Below, piece by piece: positions 1 to 8,438 of a stretch of DNA of 64,000 bases. Every line of letters starts with the position of its first letter. Position 1 is the stretch's first letter. Below the pieces are notes generated by a model. That model was not told the origin of the DNA and ran no database searches. It worked only from the letters and a program-made list of their open reading frames with translations. The stretch comes from Alteromonas sp. IB21 (GTDB taxonomy: Bacteria; Pseudomonadota; Gammaproteobacteria; Enterobacterales; Alteromonadaceae): assembly GCF_016405965.1 (NCBI RefSeq), contig NZ_JAEFCD010000009.1, forward strand, positions 1 through 64,000, written 5' to 3'. A program made the translations under genes and the position numbers.

Positions 1-120
1 TGAATCGTCGTTATGTTGACACTCTTAACGAGTGCCCACACAGATTGTCTTGTCTAAATTGTTAAAGAACATTGCGACTTCGTCGCAATTCACTAGAAGC
101 CGCTGCTTCTTAGTGGCTCA
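1..120 (-). other. rRNA operon leader with boxA
   Basis: Read on the minus strand, positions 71-55 give TGTTCTTTAACAATTTA, which contains the boxA antitermination element. It is followed by the CAATCTGTGTGGGCACTC block found in gammaproteobacterial 16S leaders. Two hairpins precede boxA: 71-89 (ATTGCGAC arms) and about 91-116 (CACTAGAAGC-type arms). The 16S gene itself is not in the window and should begin shortly beyond base 1. Confidence 0.7.
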
Positions 121-141
121 CCCTGTTCGAGTGAGGTGCGC

Positions 142-169
142 ATTTTACATCGTTTATTTTCGATGTCAA
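142..169 (-). promoter_or_regulatory. rRNA operon promoter P2
   Basis: On the minus strand TTGACA (164-169) and TAAAAT (142-147) are separated by 16 bp and followed by GCGCACC. It lies about 120 bp downstream of P1, the usual tandem arrangement of gammaproteobacterial rrn operons. Confidence 0.75.
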
Positions 170-267
170 CCCTGTTTTTAAACTTTTTGTTTGTTTGAAA
201 ACGTGGTTTCGCGTTTGTTGCCAAGTTGACTTTGTTTTTCTCGAAGCCCCCTCAGAACGTGGAGCGC

Positions 268-295
268 ATTATAGATACCTGCTGAGAAAGATCAA
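268..295 (-). promoter_or_regulatory. rRNA operon promoter P1
   Basis: On the minus strand the -35 box TTGATC (290-295) and the -10 box TATAAT (268-273) are 16 bp apart and are followed by the GC-rich discriminator GCGCTCC, typical of stringently controlled rRNA promoters. It points left, towards the rRNA leader and off the window edge. Confidence 0.75.
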
Positions 296-479
296 CACTT
301 GAATGGGATTTTTTTGCATTTTAAGACATTTTTAGTGTTAACCGCTCATTTCTGCATCATTTCTATCGACTCAATGCATCTTTCGACTAGTTTTTTCACA
401 TTTTATTGTTCTAATTGTTACAAATGAGTAAACTGTATACAGCCTCCAACACCATAATAAACAATAGAAAGGTAGGTAT

Positions 480-944
480 ATGAAAGTAGGCTTTATTCAA
501 TGCGCTGTTATTAGCGCTATTTTTGCAATTGCAGGTTACTTGTTATTTTCTTCTGCTAGTTTAAACGTTCATGTTCCACTAACCGTTTCAGCAGCTCTGC
601 TGATTAGCGGTATCGTTACTCCATGGCTAGCGTCTCTTATTCAAAGTCCATCTTCCTCAGATGCCAGAGTACATTCTAATGAAGGATCGATAGAAACCTT
701 ATATGTAGGTAATTTGCCTTACCGTGCTAACGAAAACGCTGTGAAAGAGTACTTCAGCAGTTTTATTGAAGTACAGTCAGTTCGATTAATGAAAGATCGA
801 AAAACGGGAAAACGAAAAGGCTACGGCTTTATCGAAGTTGTGACAGACGATCTGAATAGCGTTATCGATAAGACAAACGATTCTATCTTTCAAGAGCGCA
901 CATTAAAAGTTCGCCCAGCGAAAGACAAAGTCGATCACGAATAA
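480..944 (+). CDS. Membrane-anchored RRM RNA-binding protein
   Basis: A 154-residue protein with two predicted membrane segments (about residues 5-27 and 32-53) followed by a single RNA-recognition motif (about 73-150). RNP2-like LYVGNLPY and RNP1-like RKGYGFIEV are both visible, so the RNA-binding face looks intact. The start has an AAAGGTAGG purine run just upstream, and a strong terminator follows the stop. Stand-alone bacterial RRM proteins are usually soluble; the N-terminal membrane hairpin would hold this one at the inner membrane. The RNA target cannot be inferred. It sits about 185 bp from the outward-facing rrn P1 promoter but is transcribed the other way. Confidence 0.85.
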   Translation: MKVGFIQCAVISAIFAIAGYLLFSSASLNVHVPLTVSAALLISGIVTPWLASLIQSPSSSDARVHSNEGSIETLYVGNLPYRANENAVKEYFSSFIEVQSVRLMKDRKTGKRKGYGFIEVVTDDLNSVIDKTNDSIFQERTLKVRPAKDKVDHE

Positions 945-960
945 TTACATTCGCATATAC

Positions 961-995
961 AAAAGCCCGGTAAGCATTTTGCTCCGGGCTTTTTC
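961..995 (+). terminator. Rho-independent terminator after the RRM gene
   Basis: The arms AAAGCCCGG and CCGGGCTTT enclose a 13-nt loop and are followed by a T run. It lies between convergent genes and has A residues on the left side, so it may work in both directions. Confidence 0.8.
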
Positions 996-1008
996 ATATC
1001 AAGCAGAT

Positions 1009-2328
1009 TTAAGACTCGTTAGTTTCAGCAGATTGAGGCAGCCCGTCTAGTAAGGTCTGATTAAAAGATCGAAACCTGTTAATAGCAGAAATTAAGTCTG
1101 GTACCTGCACATCTTTCATTTCGTTTATCAGTCCAGCAATTAACGCATTGTAGTCTTCGCTACTTGCTAGCTTATTCTCTGCATTGGCAAACGTATCCAT
1201 CATCTTTTCTAAATACTGGGCTACTGGACTTACCACGTTACCGTATTTGGCGTTATCGCTGTTATCTTCATTGTAGTGCTGTATGTTCTCGTATGTTTTC
1301 AGCACTTCCGTTTGTGTGGTTCTATTTAGCTGCAGTGCGTAACCCACTAATTCCTTGTCGTCAAAGCCTAAACTTAGCGCCTCTTCAAATGCCTTATCGA
1401 TATCGCCACTGTAGAAAGTGTCAGCTAAGTCCTGAACTTGCCCAACCAAATCAGCTATCGAGTCCAATTCATCTTCATCAAGCTCTCCTTTTAATGAGAA
1501 ACTAATACCGCTTCGTTCGTAGTATTGATAAGAAGTTTGCTGAGTATAAGACGCAGAGAAGTTAGTTCCACTTTGCTCACCATTTTCTGCGCTTGACTGT
1601 CCTTCAGATGTCTGAGCTTCAAAGTTTAGCTGCTGAGATGCCTGAAACGACCGCAAACTTTCGAAGCTAAAGCTTACTTCATCGCCATCTTTCGTTCTGA
1701 TCGTCAAACTACCACTTTTCTCATCAGATGCAGCAACGGCATTTAACGACGAAAGTGTGACAGCATTAGCTTGCTCGCGACCAAAAATATCAGTCTCCAG
1801 ATCGTCGATACCCGTGTCGATGAGGTCGCGGCTTTTTGTCATTCCTTGCTCGATCTCTTCATTCATAAAACCGGCTAAATCTTTTTCAGCCATAGCAAAG
1901 CCTCGACTTACGCCCTCTCTTGCTTGGCTAAATAAACCATTTAACTTCTCATCACTTGCACCACCATCGGCGGCTCCGCGAATAACACCGCCTACAAACT
2001 TGAGTACATTTCTTGCCACTTTTTCAAAGTCGAACAAACTATTCGACTTCTCATCTAAATTCTTTTCTTTGACGTCCTTTGGCTTCTGCCCGTCTATTTC
2101 CAAAGATTGGCTTAAACTCGTACTGACGATTCTCATGCCAATGCTAGTTTGACTACTAGACATGGATACCGACGCCGCTTGTTGTTTAGAAAATTCGGCC
2201 GCCTGTTGCAAACCATCTTGTTGCAATTGCTTCTTTAACGCTTCATTTGGGTTAACAGAAGCCTTCTGATCAGCTTTCTGATCGACCTTTTGCTCGTTCA
2301 TGAAAGCCTTGATTTGACCCACGTTCAT
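1009..2328 (-). CDS. DUF5610-type hypothetical protein
   Basis: A 439-residue acidic, Gln/Ser-rich protein without signal peptide or membrane segment. From about residue 270 it contains a stretch (ISFSLKGELDEDELDSIADL and the following FYSGDIDKAFEEALSLGFDD) that I recall from DUF5610 proteins of Alteromonadales and Vibrionales; the function is unknown. I chose the ATG at 2328 because GTGAGGATCAAATT gives it a good Shine-Dalgarno, whereas the upstream in-frame ATG at 2355 (nine residues longer) has none. The low-complexity N-terminus (repeated KADQKA-like units) suggests a flexible tail. The gene stands alone, convergent with the RRM gene. Confidence 0.75.
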   Translation of the reverse strand: MNVGQIKAFMNEQKVDQKADQKASVNPNEALKKQLQQDGLQQAAEFSKQQAASVSMSSSQTSIGMRIVSTSLSQSLEIDGQKPKDVKEKNLDEKSNSLFDFEKVARNVLKFVGGVIRGAADGGASDEKLNGLFSQAREGVSRGFAMAEKDLAGFMNEEIEQGMTKSRDLIDTGIDDLETDIFGREQANAVTLSSLNAVAASDEKSGSLTIRTKDGDEVSFSFESLRSFQASQQLNFEAQTSEGQSSAENGEQSGTNFSASYTQQTSYQYYERSGISFSLKGELDEDELDSIADLVGQVQDLADTFYSGDIDKAFEEALSLGFDDKELVGYALQLNRTTQTEVLKTYENIQHYNEDNSDNAKYGNVVSPVAQYLEKMMDTFANAENKLASSEDYNALIAGLINEMKDVQVPDLISAINRFRSFNQTLLDGLPQSAETNES

Positions 2329-2492
2329 AATTTGATCCTCACTATCCTCTTTCATATTATCGGCAAAGAATCGATATTGTTTAATTTTAATACAGATTTT
2401 TTTCAGCTAAGGGCTCAGATTCATGCTGGGTGTATTGCAGTTATTTTATAAGGGTCTACAATTCGCGCCCTTAACTGTGAATGGAGAATTTT

Positions 2493-3590
2493 ATGACCGC
2501 GACTGAACAACAACGCTATGAAGCTCAATTAGACGAAAAAGTAGATCGTCTCACCGCGTTGCTTTCTCCATTTAATGCGCCTGAACTTTCTGTGTTCCCG
2601 TCTCAACCAACGCACTACCGTATGCGCGCCGAGTTTAGAGTTTGGCATGAGGGAAATGACTTATTTCACATCATGTTCAATCAAGAAACGAAAGAGAAGT
2701 ACCGCGTAGATAGCTTCCCCCCTGCGTGTAAAGCAATAAACGATGCCATGGCACTATTGCTTAAGGAAGTTAGACCAAACGAATCACTAAGAAAGAAGCT
2801 TTTTCAAATAGATTATCTTTCTGCGCTATCTGGTGAGCTTGTTATCAGCCTTCTATATCATCGTCAGTTAGATGAAAAATGGGAAGAGGCAGCAAGAAAG
2901 CTAAAAGCGACGCTCGAAGCTCATTTTCCGAAAGTAAACATCATTGGTCGAGCTAGAAAGCAAAAGCTTATTATCGACAACGATTTTGTTATTGAGCGTT
3001 TACCAGTAAATGGTAGGGAATTTATTTTTAAGCATATAGAAAATAGCTTCACTCAGCCAAATGCAGAAGTAAATTGCAAGATGATTGAATGGGCACTTAG
3101 CTGTGTGAAAGCATTATCAGGCGACCTATTAGAAATGTATTGTGGTGCGGGTAACTTTTCACTGCCGCTAGCACTTCATTTCGATAATGTAGTGGGAACT
3201 GAAATTGCGAAACCTTCTGTGCAAGCGGCTCAGTTTAATATTGAGCAAAATCAGCTTAACAACGTGAAGATCGTGAGATTAGCTGCTGAAGAATTTACTC
3301 AGGCCATGAAGGGTGAGCGCACATTCAGTCGTTTGGAAGGCATAGATTTAAGCACGTATAACTTCACTACGGTTTTAGTGGATCCTCCAAGAGCAGGCTT
3401 AGATGAAGATTCATTGAGAATGATTCAGGACTACGACAACATTGTTTATATCTCGTGTAACCCTGAAACCCTAGCGCAGAATCTTGAATTGCTGAGCGAA
3501 ACACATGAAGTTGCAGAATCAGCGCTTTTTGATCAGTTCCCTTTTACGCATCACATTGAAGCAGGCGTTTTACTTACACGCAAAAGCTGA
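2493..3590 (+). CDS. trmA: tRNA (uracil-5-)-methyltransferase TrmA
   Basis: Methylates U54 of tRNA to ribothymidine using S-adenosylmethionine. The protein aligns by eye along its whole length with E. coli TrmA (366 aa; here 365). Visible features are the N-terminal [12 protein letters not shown], the SAM-binding [24 protein letters not shown], and the catalytic-cysteine motif YISCNPETL near residue 320. The start at 2493 is supported by ATGGAGAATTTT directly upstream; the in-frame ATG at 2481 overlaps that Shine-Dalgarno and is unlikely. In Enterobacteria trmA also neighbours fabR, as here. Confidence 0.95.
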   Translation: MTATEQQRYEAQLDEKVDRLTALLSPFNAPELSVFPSQPTHYRMRAEFRVWHEGNDLFHIMFNQETKEKYRVDSFPPACKAINDAMALLLKEVRPNESLRKKLFQIDYLSALSGELVISLLYHRQLDEKWEEAARKLKATLEAHFPKVNIIGRARKQKLIIDNDFVIERLPVNGREFIFKHIENSFTQPNAEVNCKMIEWALSCVKALSGDLLEMYCGAGNFSLPLALHFDNVVGTEIAKPSVQAAQFNIEQNQLNNVKIVRLAAEEFTQAMKGERTFSRLEGIDLSTYNFTTVLVDPPRAGLDEDSLRMIQDYDNIVYISCNPETLAQNLELLSETHEVAESALFDQFPFTHHIEAGVLLTRKS

Positions 3591-3655
3591 TTTGAGTAAA
3601 ATAAAAAGGCTTGCGCTAGGTTCAGTCTTATACAAGTTTTGCTAATAACCCTAGG

Positions 3656-4249
3656 CTAGCCTTTCTGCGTCGCGCCAACTTGCACAAAGCGAAGTTGTGC
3701 TTTTACTCTCTCACCAATTTCTCGGCGAAGTTTCTCATCTGCTTCTAGCGCCTCTGCGCCAGCACTGAATACCAGCCTTACCATAGCGTCTGCTTGAAGC
3801 TGCGCGCATGCATACTCCACGCCCTGCTGTTCAATAATATAATCGGTTAATTCGTCGATGAAATGCTGAATTTCCCTGAATACTGCTAGCCGGTAAGCAG
3901 ACGATGTACCCGTGTGTTCCCTAAGAAGAAGTCTAAACACATTCGTATTGGCGGCGATGAACTCCATGAAGGTCTCAACAGACGTATGGATAACGCCGCC
4001 TCCTGAGGCAATACGACGTCTTGCCTGGCGCATAAGCTGACGCAACGCTAAACCCGCTTCATCCACCAGCGTTAGCCCCAATTCGTCCATATCTTTAAAG
4101 TGTCGGTAAAAAGACGTTGGTGCGATACCCGCTTCTCTGGCTACTTCGCGTAAGCTGATTGCCGATAAGCTGCGGTTTTCATCTAACAATGAAAACGCAG
4201 CATGAATAATGTTTTGGCGGGTTTTTAATTTCTGTTCTTGTCGACTCAC
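3656..4249 (-). CDS. fabR: Unsaturated fatty acid repressor FabR (TetR family)
   Basis: A TetR-family repressor that in E. coli tunes fabA and fabB to the ratio of unsaturated to saturated acyl groups. The N-terminal helix-turn-helix (about residues 25-55; [20 protein letters not shown]) is nearly identical to E. coli FabR, as are the [13 protein letters not shown] and [13 protein letters not shown] stretches. Length is 197 aa against about 215. It is divergent from an acyl desaturase gene, which makes that gene the obvious local target. A palindrome about 20 bp upstream of its start (4270-4287) could be an autoregulatory operator. Confidence 0.93.
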   Translation of the reverse strand: MSRQEQKLKTRQNIIHAAFSLLDENRSLSAISLREVAREAGIAPTSFYRHFKDMDELGLTLVDEAGLALRQLMRQARRRIASGGGVIHTSVETFMEFIAANTNVFRLLLREHTGTSSAYRLAVFREIQHFIDELTDYIIEQQGVEYACAQLQADAMVRLVFSAGAEALEADEKLRREIGERVKAQLRFVQVGATQKG

Positions 4250-4589
4250 ATTCGCACCATTGGTTGATTAGCGTGTCACGGCATGCTGATTTTCAGCGCC
4301 TTGAAATTAACGCCCTCGTCATCTTAATAGCCATTAACGCAATCATACTTCTTACATTAAAGACTAGCGTGTGTAGTTTATCGCAACACAGGCTAATGGG
4401 GAAAGAGAAACCAAATCATCTCTTTTATAAACAAGTATTAAGCAGAAAAAATGAATAAATAAGCGCGTTCTACGTTAGGTTTACTATAATTAAGTTTTAC
4501 ACATGTAAGCAGAACTTATCCGGGTTTTGCTTGCCTGAAGCTCCGTAAAACGATAAATTAGCGAACAGTTGTAAGCCAAGTAGTATAAA
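4250..4589. other. fabR-desaturase divergent control region
   Basis: This 340-bp region separates the two divergent genes. It holds an imperfect 18-bp palindrome at 4270-4287 (AGCGTG and CATGCT half-sites), a TATAAT -10 hexamer at 4485-4490, and a TTACA-CA-TGTAA palindrome at 4497-4508 close to the expected transcription start. A 64-codon open frame crosses it, but it has no Shine-Dalgarno and no recognisable product, so I do not count it as a gene. Confidence 0.5.
4270..4287. promoter_or_regulatory. Candidate FabR operator
   Basis: An 18-bp dyad, AGCGTG-N6-CATGCT, with one mismatch between half-sites. It is reminiscent in length and half-site (AGCGTA-like) of enterobacterial FabR operators as I remember them, and lies 21 bp upstream of the fabR start. 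Assignment is inference from position and symmetry only. Confidence 0.3.
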
Positions 4590-5717
4590 ATGAACAAACC
4601 TCCTCTTATCCTAACTAATGTGCTGGTATTCATCATATCAGGCGCAATTGCATTTATTGGTGTGCCGCTTTGGGTGGCGTACCAAGGTATCGATTGGGCA
4701 GAAATCGGTACTGCTATCTTCTTATTTTACTTCACAGGTATGTCGATCACTGCTGGGTATCACCGCTTGTGGTCACACAAAACCTATGACGCCAATGTTG
4801 TGGTGAGAGTCATTCTTGCAATAGGTGGTGCTATGGCGTTGCAAAATAGCATTTTGCATTGGTCTTCTGACCATCGTGTGCACCATCGTCATGTTGATGA
4901 TAATGACAAAGATCCATACTCAGCAAAAAAAGGGCTCTGGTTCGCCCACATCGGCTGGATGCTTCGCGAGTATCAAGCTAAACGTTACGATGATTACAGC
5001 AACTGCAAAGACCTGCAAAAAGACAAAGTGGTTATGTGGCAACACAAATACTACTTGCCTATTGTCCTTGCCGCTAACTTCGGTGTTACCGCGCTATTAG
5101 GGTACCTGAATGGTGATGTGCTTGGGATGATTTTGGTAGCAGGGGTACTTCGTCTAGTGCTTGTGCATCATGTGACGTTTTTCATCAATTCTCTCGCGCA
5201 TTTTTGGGGAAGTCAGCCTTACACCGATAAGAACACGGCACGAGATAATGGCGTATTAGCATTTTTCACTTTTGGTGAGGGCTATCACAACTATCATCAC
5301 ATTTTTGAATACGATTATCGCAACGGTATTCGCTGGTATCAATTTGATCCAACGAAATGGCTAATTAAAGGGTTGTCGTTTGTTGGGCTAACAACAAATC
5401 TTCGCAAGGTGCCAGAGGAGCGCATTGAAAAAGCACTTGCGGCGATGCAGTTGCAAAGAGCAAGTGAAAAAGTGTCTTTGTTACCTAATGCAGAAGAAAT
5501 GATGCACACTATTCAAGAAGAATACGATTTATTGATGCAGCGAATGAGCGACTATTACGCCACTAAAAAACGCATAATGCGCGTTAAGCAACGTACATTA
5601 AAACGCAGTCTTGATGGGCTGGAGCTCGCGTATAAATACAAAGAGCTAAAACATGCTTTTGCTGTTCAAAAAGAAAAATGGACGCATTTACAGAGCCTGT
5701 CGCTTCAAATGGCGTAA
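4590..5717 (+). CDS. Acyl-CoA/acyl-lipid fatty acid desaturase
   Basis: A membrane di-iron desaturase introducing a double bond, probably at delta-9, into saturated acyl chains. The three histidine boxes are all present: H58-RLWSH63, H95-RVHH99 and H233-NYHH237, with hydrophobic spans at about 8-30, 40-55, 70-90, 155-172 and 177-198. The 375 residues include a charged helical C-terminal extension (about 290-375) beyond the usual core. It is divergent from fabR, which suggests repression when unsaturated acyl groups are plentiful. No strong Shine-Dalgarno precedes the ATG. Substrate (acyl-CoA or phospholipid) cannot be told from sequence. Confidence 0.9.
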   Translation: MNKPPLILTNVLVFIISGAIAFIGVPLWVAYQGIDWAEIGTAIFLFYFTGMSITAGYHRLWSHKTYDANVVVRVILAIGGAMALQNSILHWSSDHRVHHRHVDDNDKDPYSAKKGLWFAHIGWMLREYQAKRYDDYSNCKDLQKDKVVMWQHKYYLPIVLAANFGVTALLGYLNGDVLGMILVAGVLRLVLVHHVTFFINSLAHFWGSQPYTDKNTARDNGVLAFFTFGEGYHNYHHIFEYDYRNGIRWYQFDPTKWLIKGLSFVGLTTNLRKVPEERIEKALAAMQLQRASEKVSLLPNAEEMMHTIQEEYDLLMQRMSDYYATKKRIMRVKQRTLKRSLDGLELAYKYKELKHAFAVQKEKWTHLQSLSLQMA

Positions 5718-5738
5718 ATGTTTCTGTTCTCAGCATTG

Positions 5739-5777
5739 TAAAAAACCACGTAAGCCAACGCTTATGTGGTTTTTTTT
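5739..5777 (+). terminator. Terminator after the desaturase gene
   Basis: AAAACCACGTAAG and CTTATGTGGTTTT form a stem with one G-T wobble pair and a 6-nt loop, followed by eight T residues. Confidence 0.85.
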
Positions 5778-5830
5778 GTTCTATAGTTGGAATAACACAT
5801 CAAGTAAGGTAGATATATAAGAGTGAGTCA

Positions 5831-5880
5831 AGCTTAAATATGTAGCTTGCCCTTTTAAAAACTCAAATATTTAAGCTACA
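5831..5880 (+). promoter_or_regulatory. Alternative hairpins upstream of sthA
   Basis: AGCTTAAATAT (5831-5841) is perfectly complementary to ATATTTAAGCT (5867-5877), while TGTAGCTT (5841-5848) is perfectly complementary to AAGCTACA (5873-5880). The two pairings share the right arm and exclude each other, 73-120 bp upstream of the sthA start. It may be a leader switch or protein-binding site; no known riboswitch is recognised. Confidence 0.35.
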
Positions 5881-5952
5881 GCATTGAATTTATATGGCGG
5901 TCATTTCGATTTCAAGCGCCACTTCACACAAGTAACAATACGGGAAAGTAAT

Positions 5953-7374
5953 ATGGCAACGAAGCAAAAACCAAACGCCCAATCGTATCATTACGATGCA
6001 ATTGTTATAGGTACGGGCCCTGGTGGAGAAGGTGTGGCAATGCAACTAGCCAAAGCCGGTAAAAAGGTAGCGGTAGTGGAACGTTACGAGGCAGTAGGCG
6101 GTGGCTGTACCCATTGGGGTACCATCCCATCTAAAGCGCTTCGTCATTCAGTGAGCCGACTTATTGAATATAATTCATCACCTTTGTTTGCTGACAATCA
6201 CTTAAGCAAAAGCCTTACTTTTTCTGACATTATGAGCCACGCTAGCGGCGTAGTTAAAAGCCAAACTCGCCTTCGCTCATCCTTTTACGATCGAAACCGC
6301 GTAACGCTATTTCACGGCGAAGCCAGTTTTGTCGATTCCCACACTCTCGAAATAACGCGAAAAGATGGTTCTAAAGATACCGTTACCGCAGGGCAAATTG
6401 CTATCGCTACGGGATCGCGCCCCTATTGCCCCAAAGATATCGACTTTAATCACCCACGTATTTATAACTCAGATACTATTTTGTCTTTAGATCACGATCC
6501 CAAGTCCATTATCATTTATGGTGCGGGTGTTATTGGGTCTGAATATGCCAGTATATTTAGAGGTCTGGGGGTAAAAGTTGATCTTGTAAACATGCGTGAT
6601 CGCTTACTGTCATTTCTCGACGACGAGATCTCTGACGCGCTTAGCTATCATTTATGGAATAACGGCGTGCTTATTCGTCACAACGAAACCTACTCTTCAG
6701 TTGAAGCCTCTGACGATTCGGTAATTTTGAATTTAGCGTCAGGCAAGCGTATGCGTGCCGATTGTTTATTATTTGCCAATGGACGTACGGGTAATACAGA
6801 TACATTAAAACTCGAAAATATTGGCCTGAAAGCTGATGGCAGGGGCCAGTTGAAAGTGAATGAAAACTATCAGACTGACGTAGACAATGTATTTGCGGTT
6901 GGGGATGTGATTGGTTATCCGAGTTTAGCCTCAGCCGCTTATAACCAGGGTCGATTTGCCGCCGAAGCAATGCTGGGTATAAAAACACATTCTGCGTTGG
7001 TAGAAGACATTCCATCAGGTATTTACACCATTCCGGAAATTAGCTCAGTGGGTAAAACAGAGCAAGAGCTGACTGCCGCAAAAGTGCCCTATGAAGTAGG
7101 TCGTGCGCAGTTCAAACATCTGGCCAGAGCGCAAATTGCGTCGACCCAAACGGGTAGCCTAAAGATCTTGTTTCACCGTGAAACGAAAGAGATTTTAGGG
7201 ATTCACTGCTTTGGTGAACGTGCGTCGGAAATTGTTCACATTGGACAAGCCATAATGCAACAAAAAGGCGAAGGCAATACAATAGATTACTTTGTAAATA
7301 CCACCTTTAACTACCCAACAATGGCTGAGGCTTATCGTGTAGCCGCCATAAATGGCTTAAACAGAATTTTCTGA
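5953..7374 (+). CDS. sthA: Soluble pyridine nucleotide transhydrogenase SthA
   Basis: A cytoplasmic flavoenzyme that transfers hydride between NADPH and NAD+, balancing reducing power. The 473 residues show an FAD-binding GTGPGGEG near the N-terminus, the family signature [17 protein letters not shown], and a second nucleotide-binding [11 protein letters not shown]. In the related lipoamide dehydrogenases this signature holds a redox cysteine pair; here the second cysteine is absent, as expected for SthA. The C-terminal dimer region [17 protein letters not shown] is intact. I prefer the ATG at 5953 (after GGGAAAG, matching E. coli SthA length of 466) over an in-frame ATG at 5884. Confidence 0.95.
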   Translation: MATKQKPNAQSYHYDAIVIGTGPGGEGVAMQLAKAGKKVAVVERYEAVGGGCTHWGTIPSKALRHSVSRLIEYNSSPLFADNHLSKSLTFSDIMSHASGVVKSQTRLRSSFYDRNRVTLFHGEASFVDSHTLEITRKDGSKDTVTAGQIAIATGSRPYCPKDIDFNHPRIYNSDTILSLDHDPKSIIIYGAGVIGSEYASIFRGLGVKVDLVNMRDRLLSFLDDEISDALSYHLWNNGVLIRHNETYSSVEASDDSVILNLASGKRMRADCLLFANGRTGNTDTLKLENIGLKADGRGQLKVNENYQTDVDNVFAVGDVIGYPSLASAAYNQGRFAAEAMLGIKTHSALVEDIPSGIYTIPEISSVGKTEQELTAAKVPYEVGRAQFKHLARAQIASTQTGSLKILFHRETKEILGIHCFGERASEIVHIGQAIMQQKGEGNTIDYFVNTTFNYPTMAEAYRVAAINGLNRIF

Positions 7375-7385
7375 CGGGCAAATAA

Positions 7386-7415
7386 AAAAGCCGGCGAAAT
7401 TATCGCCGGCTTATA
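7386..7415. terminator. Bidirectional terminator between sthA and a small periplasmic gene
   Basis: Perfect arms GCCGGCGA and TCGCCGGC enclose a 5-nt loop. A run of A on the left supplies the T run for minus-strand transcription from the gene ending at 7431. Confidence 0.8.
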
Positions 7416-7430
7416 TGCGTTAACTAAAAA

Positions 7431-7736
7431 TTAGTTACGGTTCGCAGCAAGCGCATTAAGCGAGTCTTTGTGAGCTACGATATCGATGTGCATATTTTCT
7501 TGATCGAATGTCATTGTTGCAATGGCGTAGTCACCCTGACTTTCGCTTGCAATGTCGATAAGCTTTGCCTGTGCATCACGGAAACGAATGTTATTGCCGA
7601 TTTTATCTGACATACATTGGTTATTCATTTCGAATGTTTTTGCATCCATGCAATCGAAAAGCTGGTTGTCACCAGATTCCGCATGCGCAATACCAAAGGC
7701 TGCTGATAGAGCTAATGTTAGTACTACTTTACGCAT
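7431..7736 (-). CDS. Small periplasmic protein of unknown function
   Basis: A 101-residue protein with a clear signal peptide (MRKVVLTLALSAAFGIAHA, cleavage before ES) and a mature part of about 80 residues carrying two cysteines (FDCMDAKT and NNQCMSDK), perhaps a disulfide. The start at 7736 has AGGAGAAGACAC directly upstream; longer in-frame starts have no Shine-Dalgarno and would hide the signal peptide. I do not recognise the family. It is monocistronic, divergent from the next gene and ended by a good terminator. Confidence 0.7.
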   Translation of the reverse strand: MRKVVLTLALSAAFGIAHAESGDNQLFDCMDAKTFEMNNQCMSDKIGNNIRFRDAQAKLIDIASESQGDYAIATMTFDQENMHIDIVAHKDSLNALAANRN

Positions 7737-7862
7737 GTGTCTTCTCCTGTGGTACAGTCTAATACTGTTAGCATTAACGATACTGTATATACATTCGATA
7801 GTCAAACTTAGATCACATGAATATTACAGAAGTATGACAGTGAGGAATATTTGGAGATTTTT

Positions 7863-8438
7863 TTGAAAGCGCATGATGAATGGGTAGCGAAAGCCCAGAA
7901 ATGTTCACTTTGTGCCCACGCCTTACCTCATAAACCCAATCCCATTTTCAGCACCGCTCCCTTTACTAAGATTCTAATAATCGGCCAGGCGCCTGGTTTA
8001 CAAGCGCATGAGAGCGGAATTGCTTTTGATGATGCTAGCGGCGATAGATTGCGTCATTGGTTATCAGTAAATAAGGCGGTTTTTTACAATCCAAAATGCA
8101 TTTCAATTTTGCCCATGGGATTCTGTTTCCCAGGCTATAAGAACGGTTCAGATGCACCTCCACGAAAAGAGTGCGCGCCTGCTTGGCATGAAAGGTTTAT
8201 CGCCTTCCTACAACCTTCGATTACTATTTACGTAGGCCGTTACGCGCAACAGTTTTATTTGCCAAAGTATAAAACCCTTACAGAAGCAGTTAAAACTACT
8301 TTTACTTCGCCCGAGAGATATTTTGCTCTACCTCATCCATCAGGCAGGAATAATCGATGGTTAGCCAAGAACAAGTGGTTTGAAACTGAGAGTCTGCCTC
8401 TTTTGCAAAATGAAGTTTTTAAAGCATTGCATGGCTAG
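7863..8438 (+). CDS. Uracil-DNA glycosylase-family protein
   Basis: A protein of about 191 residues with the alpha/beta fold signatures of the uracil-DNA glycosylase superfamily (the COG1573-like branch): an early CSLC motif (Cys pair), ILIIGQAPGLQAHESG with FDDASGDRLRHWL, and a late PHPSGRNNRW. Related proteins excise uracil from DNA or lack proven activity; the active-site variant here (GQAPG) leaves the substrate open. The start is probably the TTG at 7863, seven bases after GGAG; a TTG at 7851 would add four residues. Its end overlaps by 4 bp the end of the convergent signalling gene. Confidence 0.75.
   Translation: MKAHDEWVAKAQKCSLCAHALPHKPNPIFSTAPFTKILIIGQAPGLQAHESGIAFDDASGDRLRHWLSVNKAVFYNPKCISILPMGFCFPGYKNGSDAPPRKECAPAWHERFIAFLQPSITIYVGRYAQQFYLPKYKTLTEAVKTTFTSPERYFALPHPSGRNNRWLAKNKWFETESLPLLQNEVFKALHG

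Noticed and set aside
4264..4458. Open frame of 64 codons between fabR and the desaturase gene
   Set aside because: No Shine-Dalgarno, no recognisable product, and it covers the shared promoter region.
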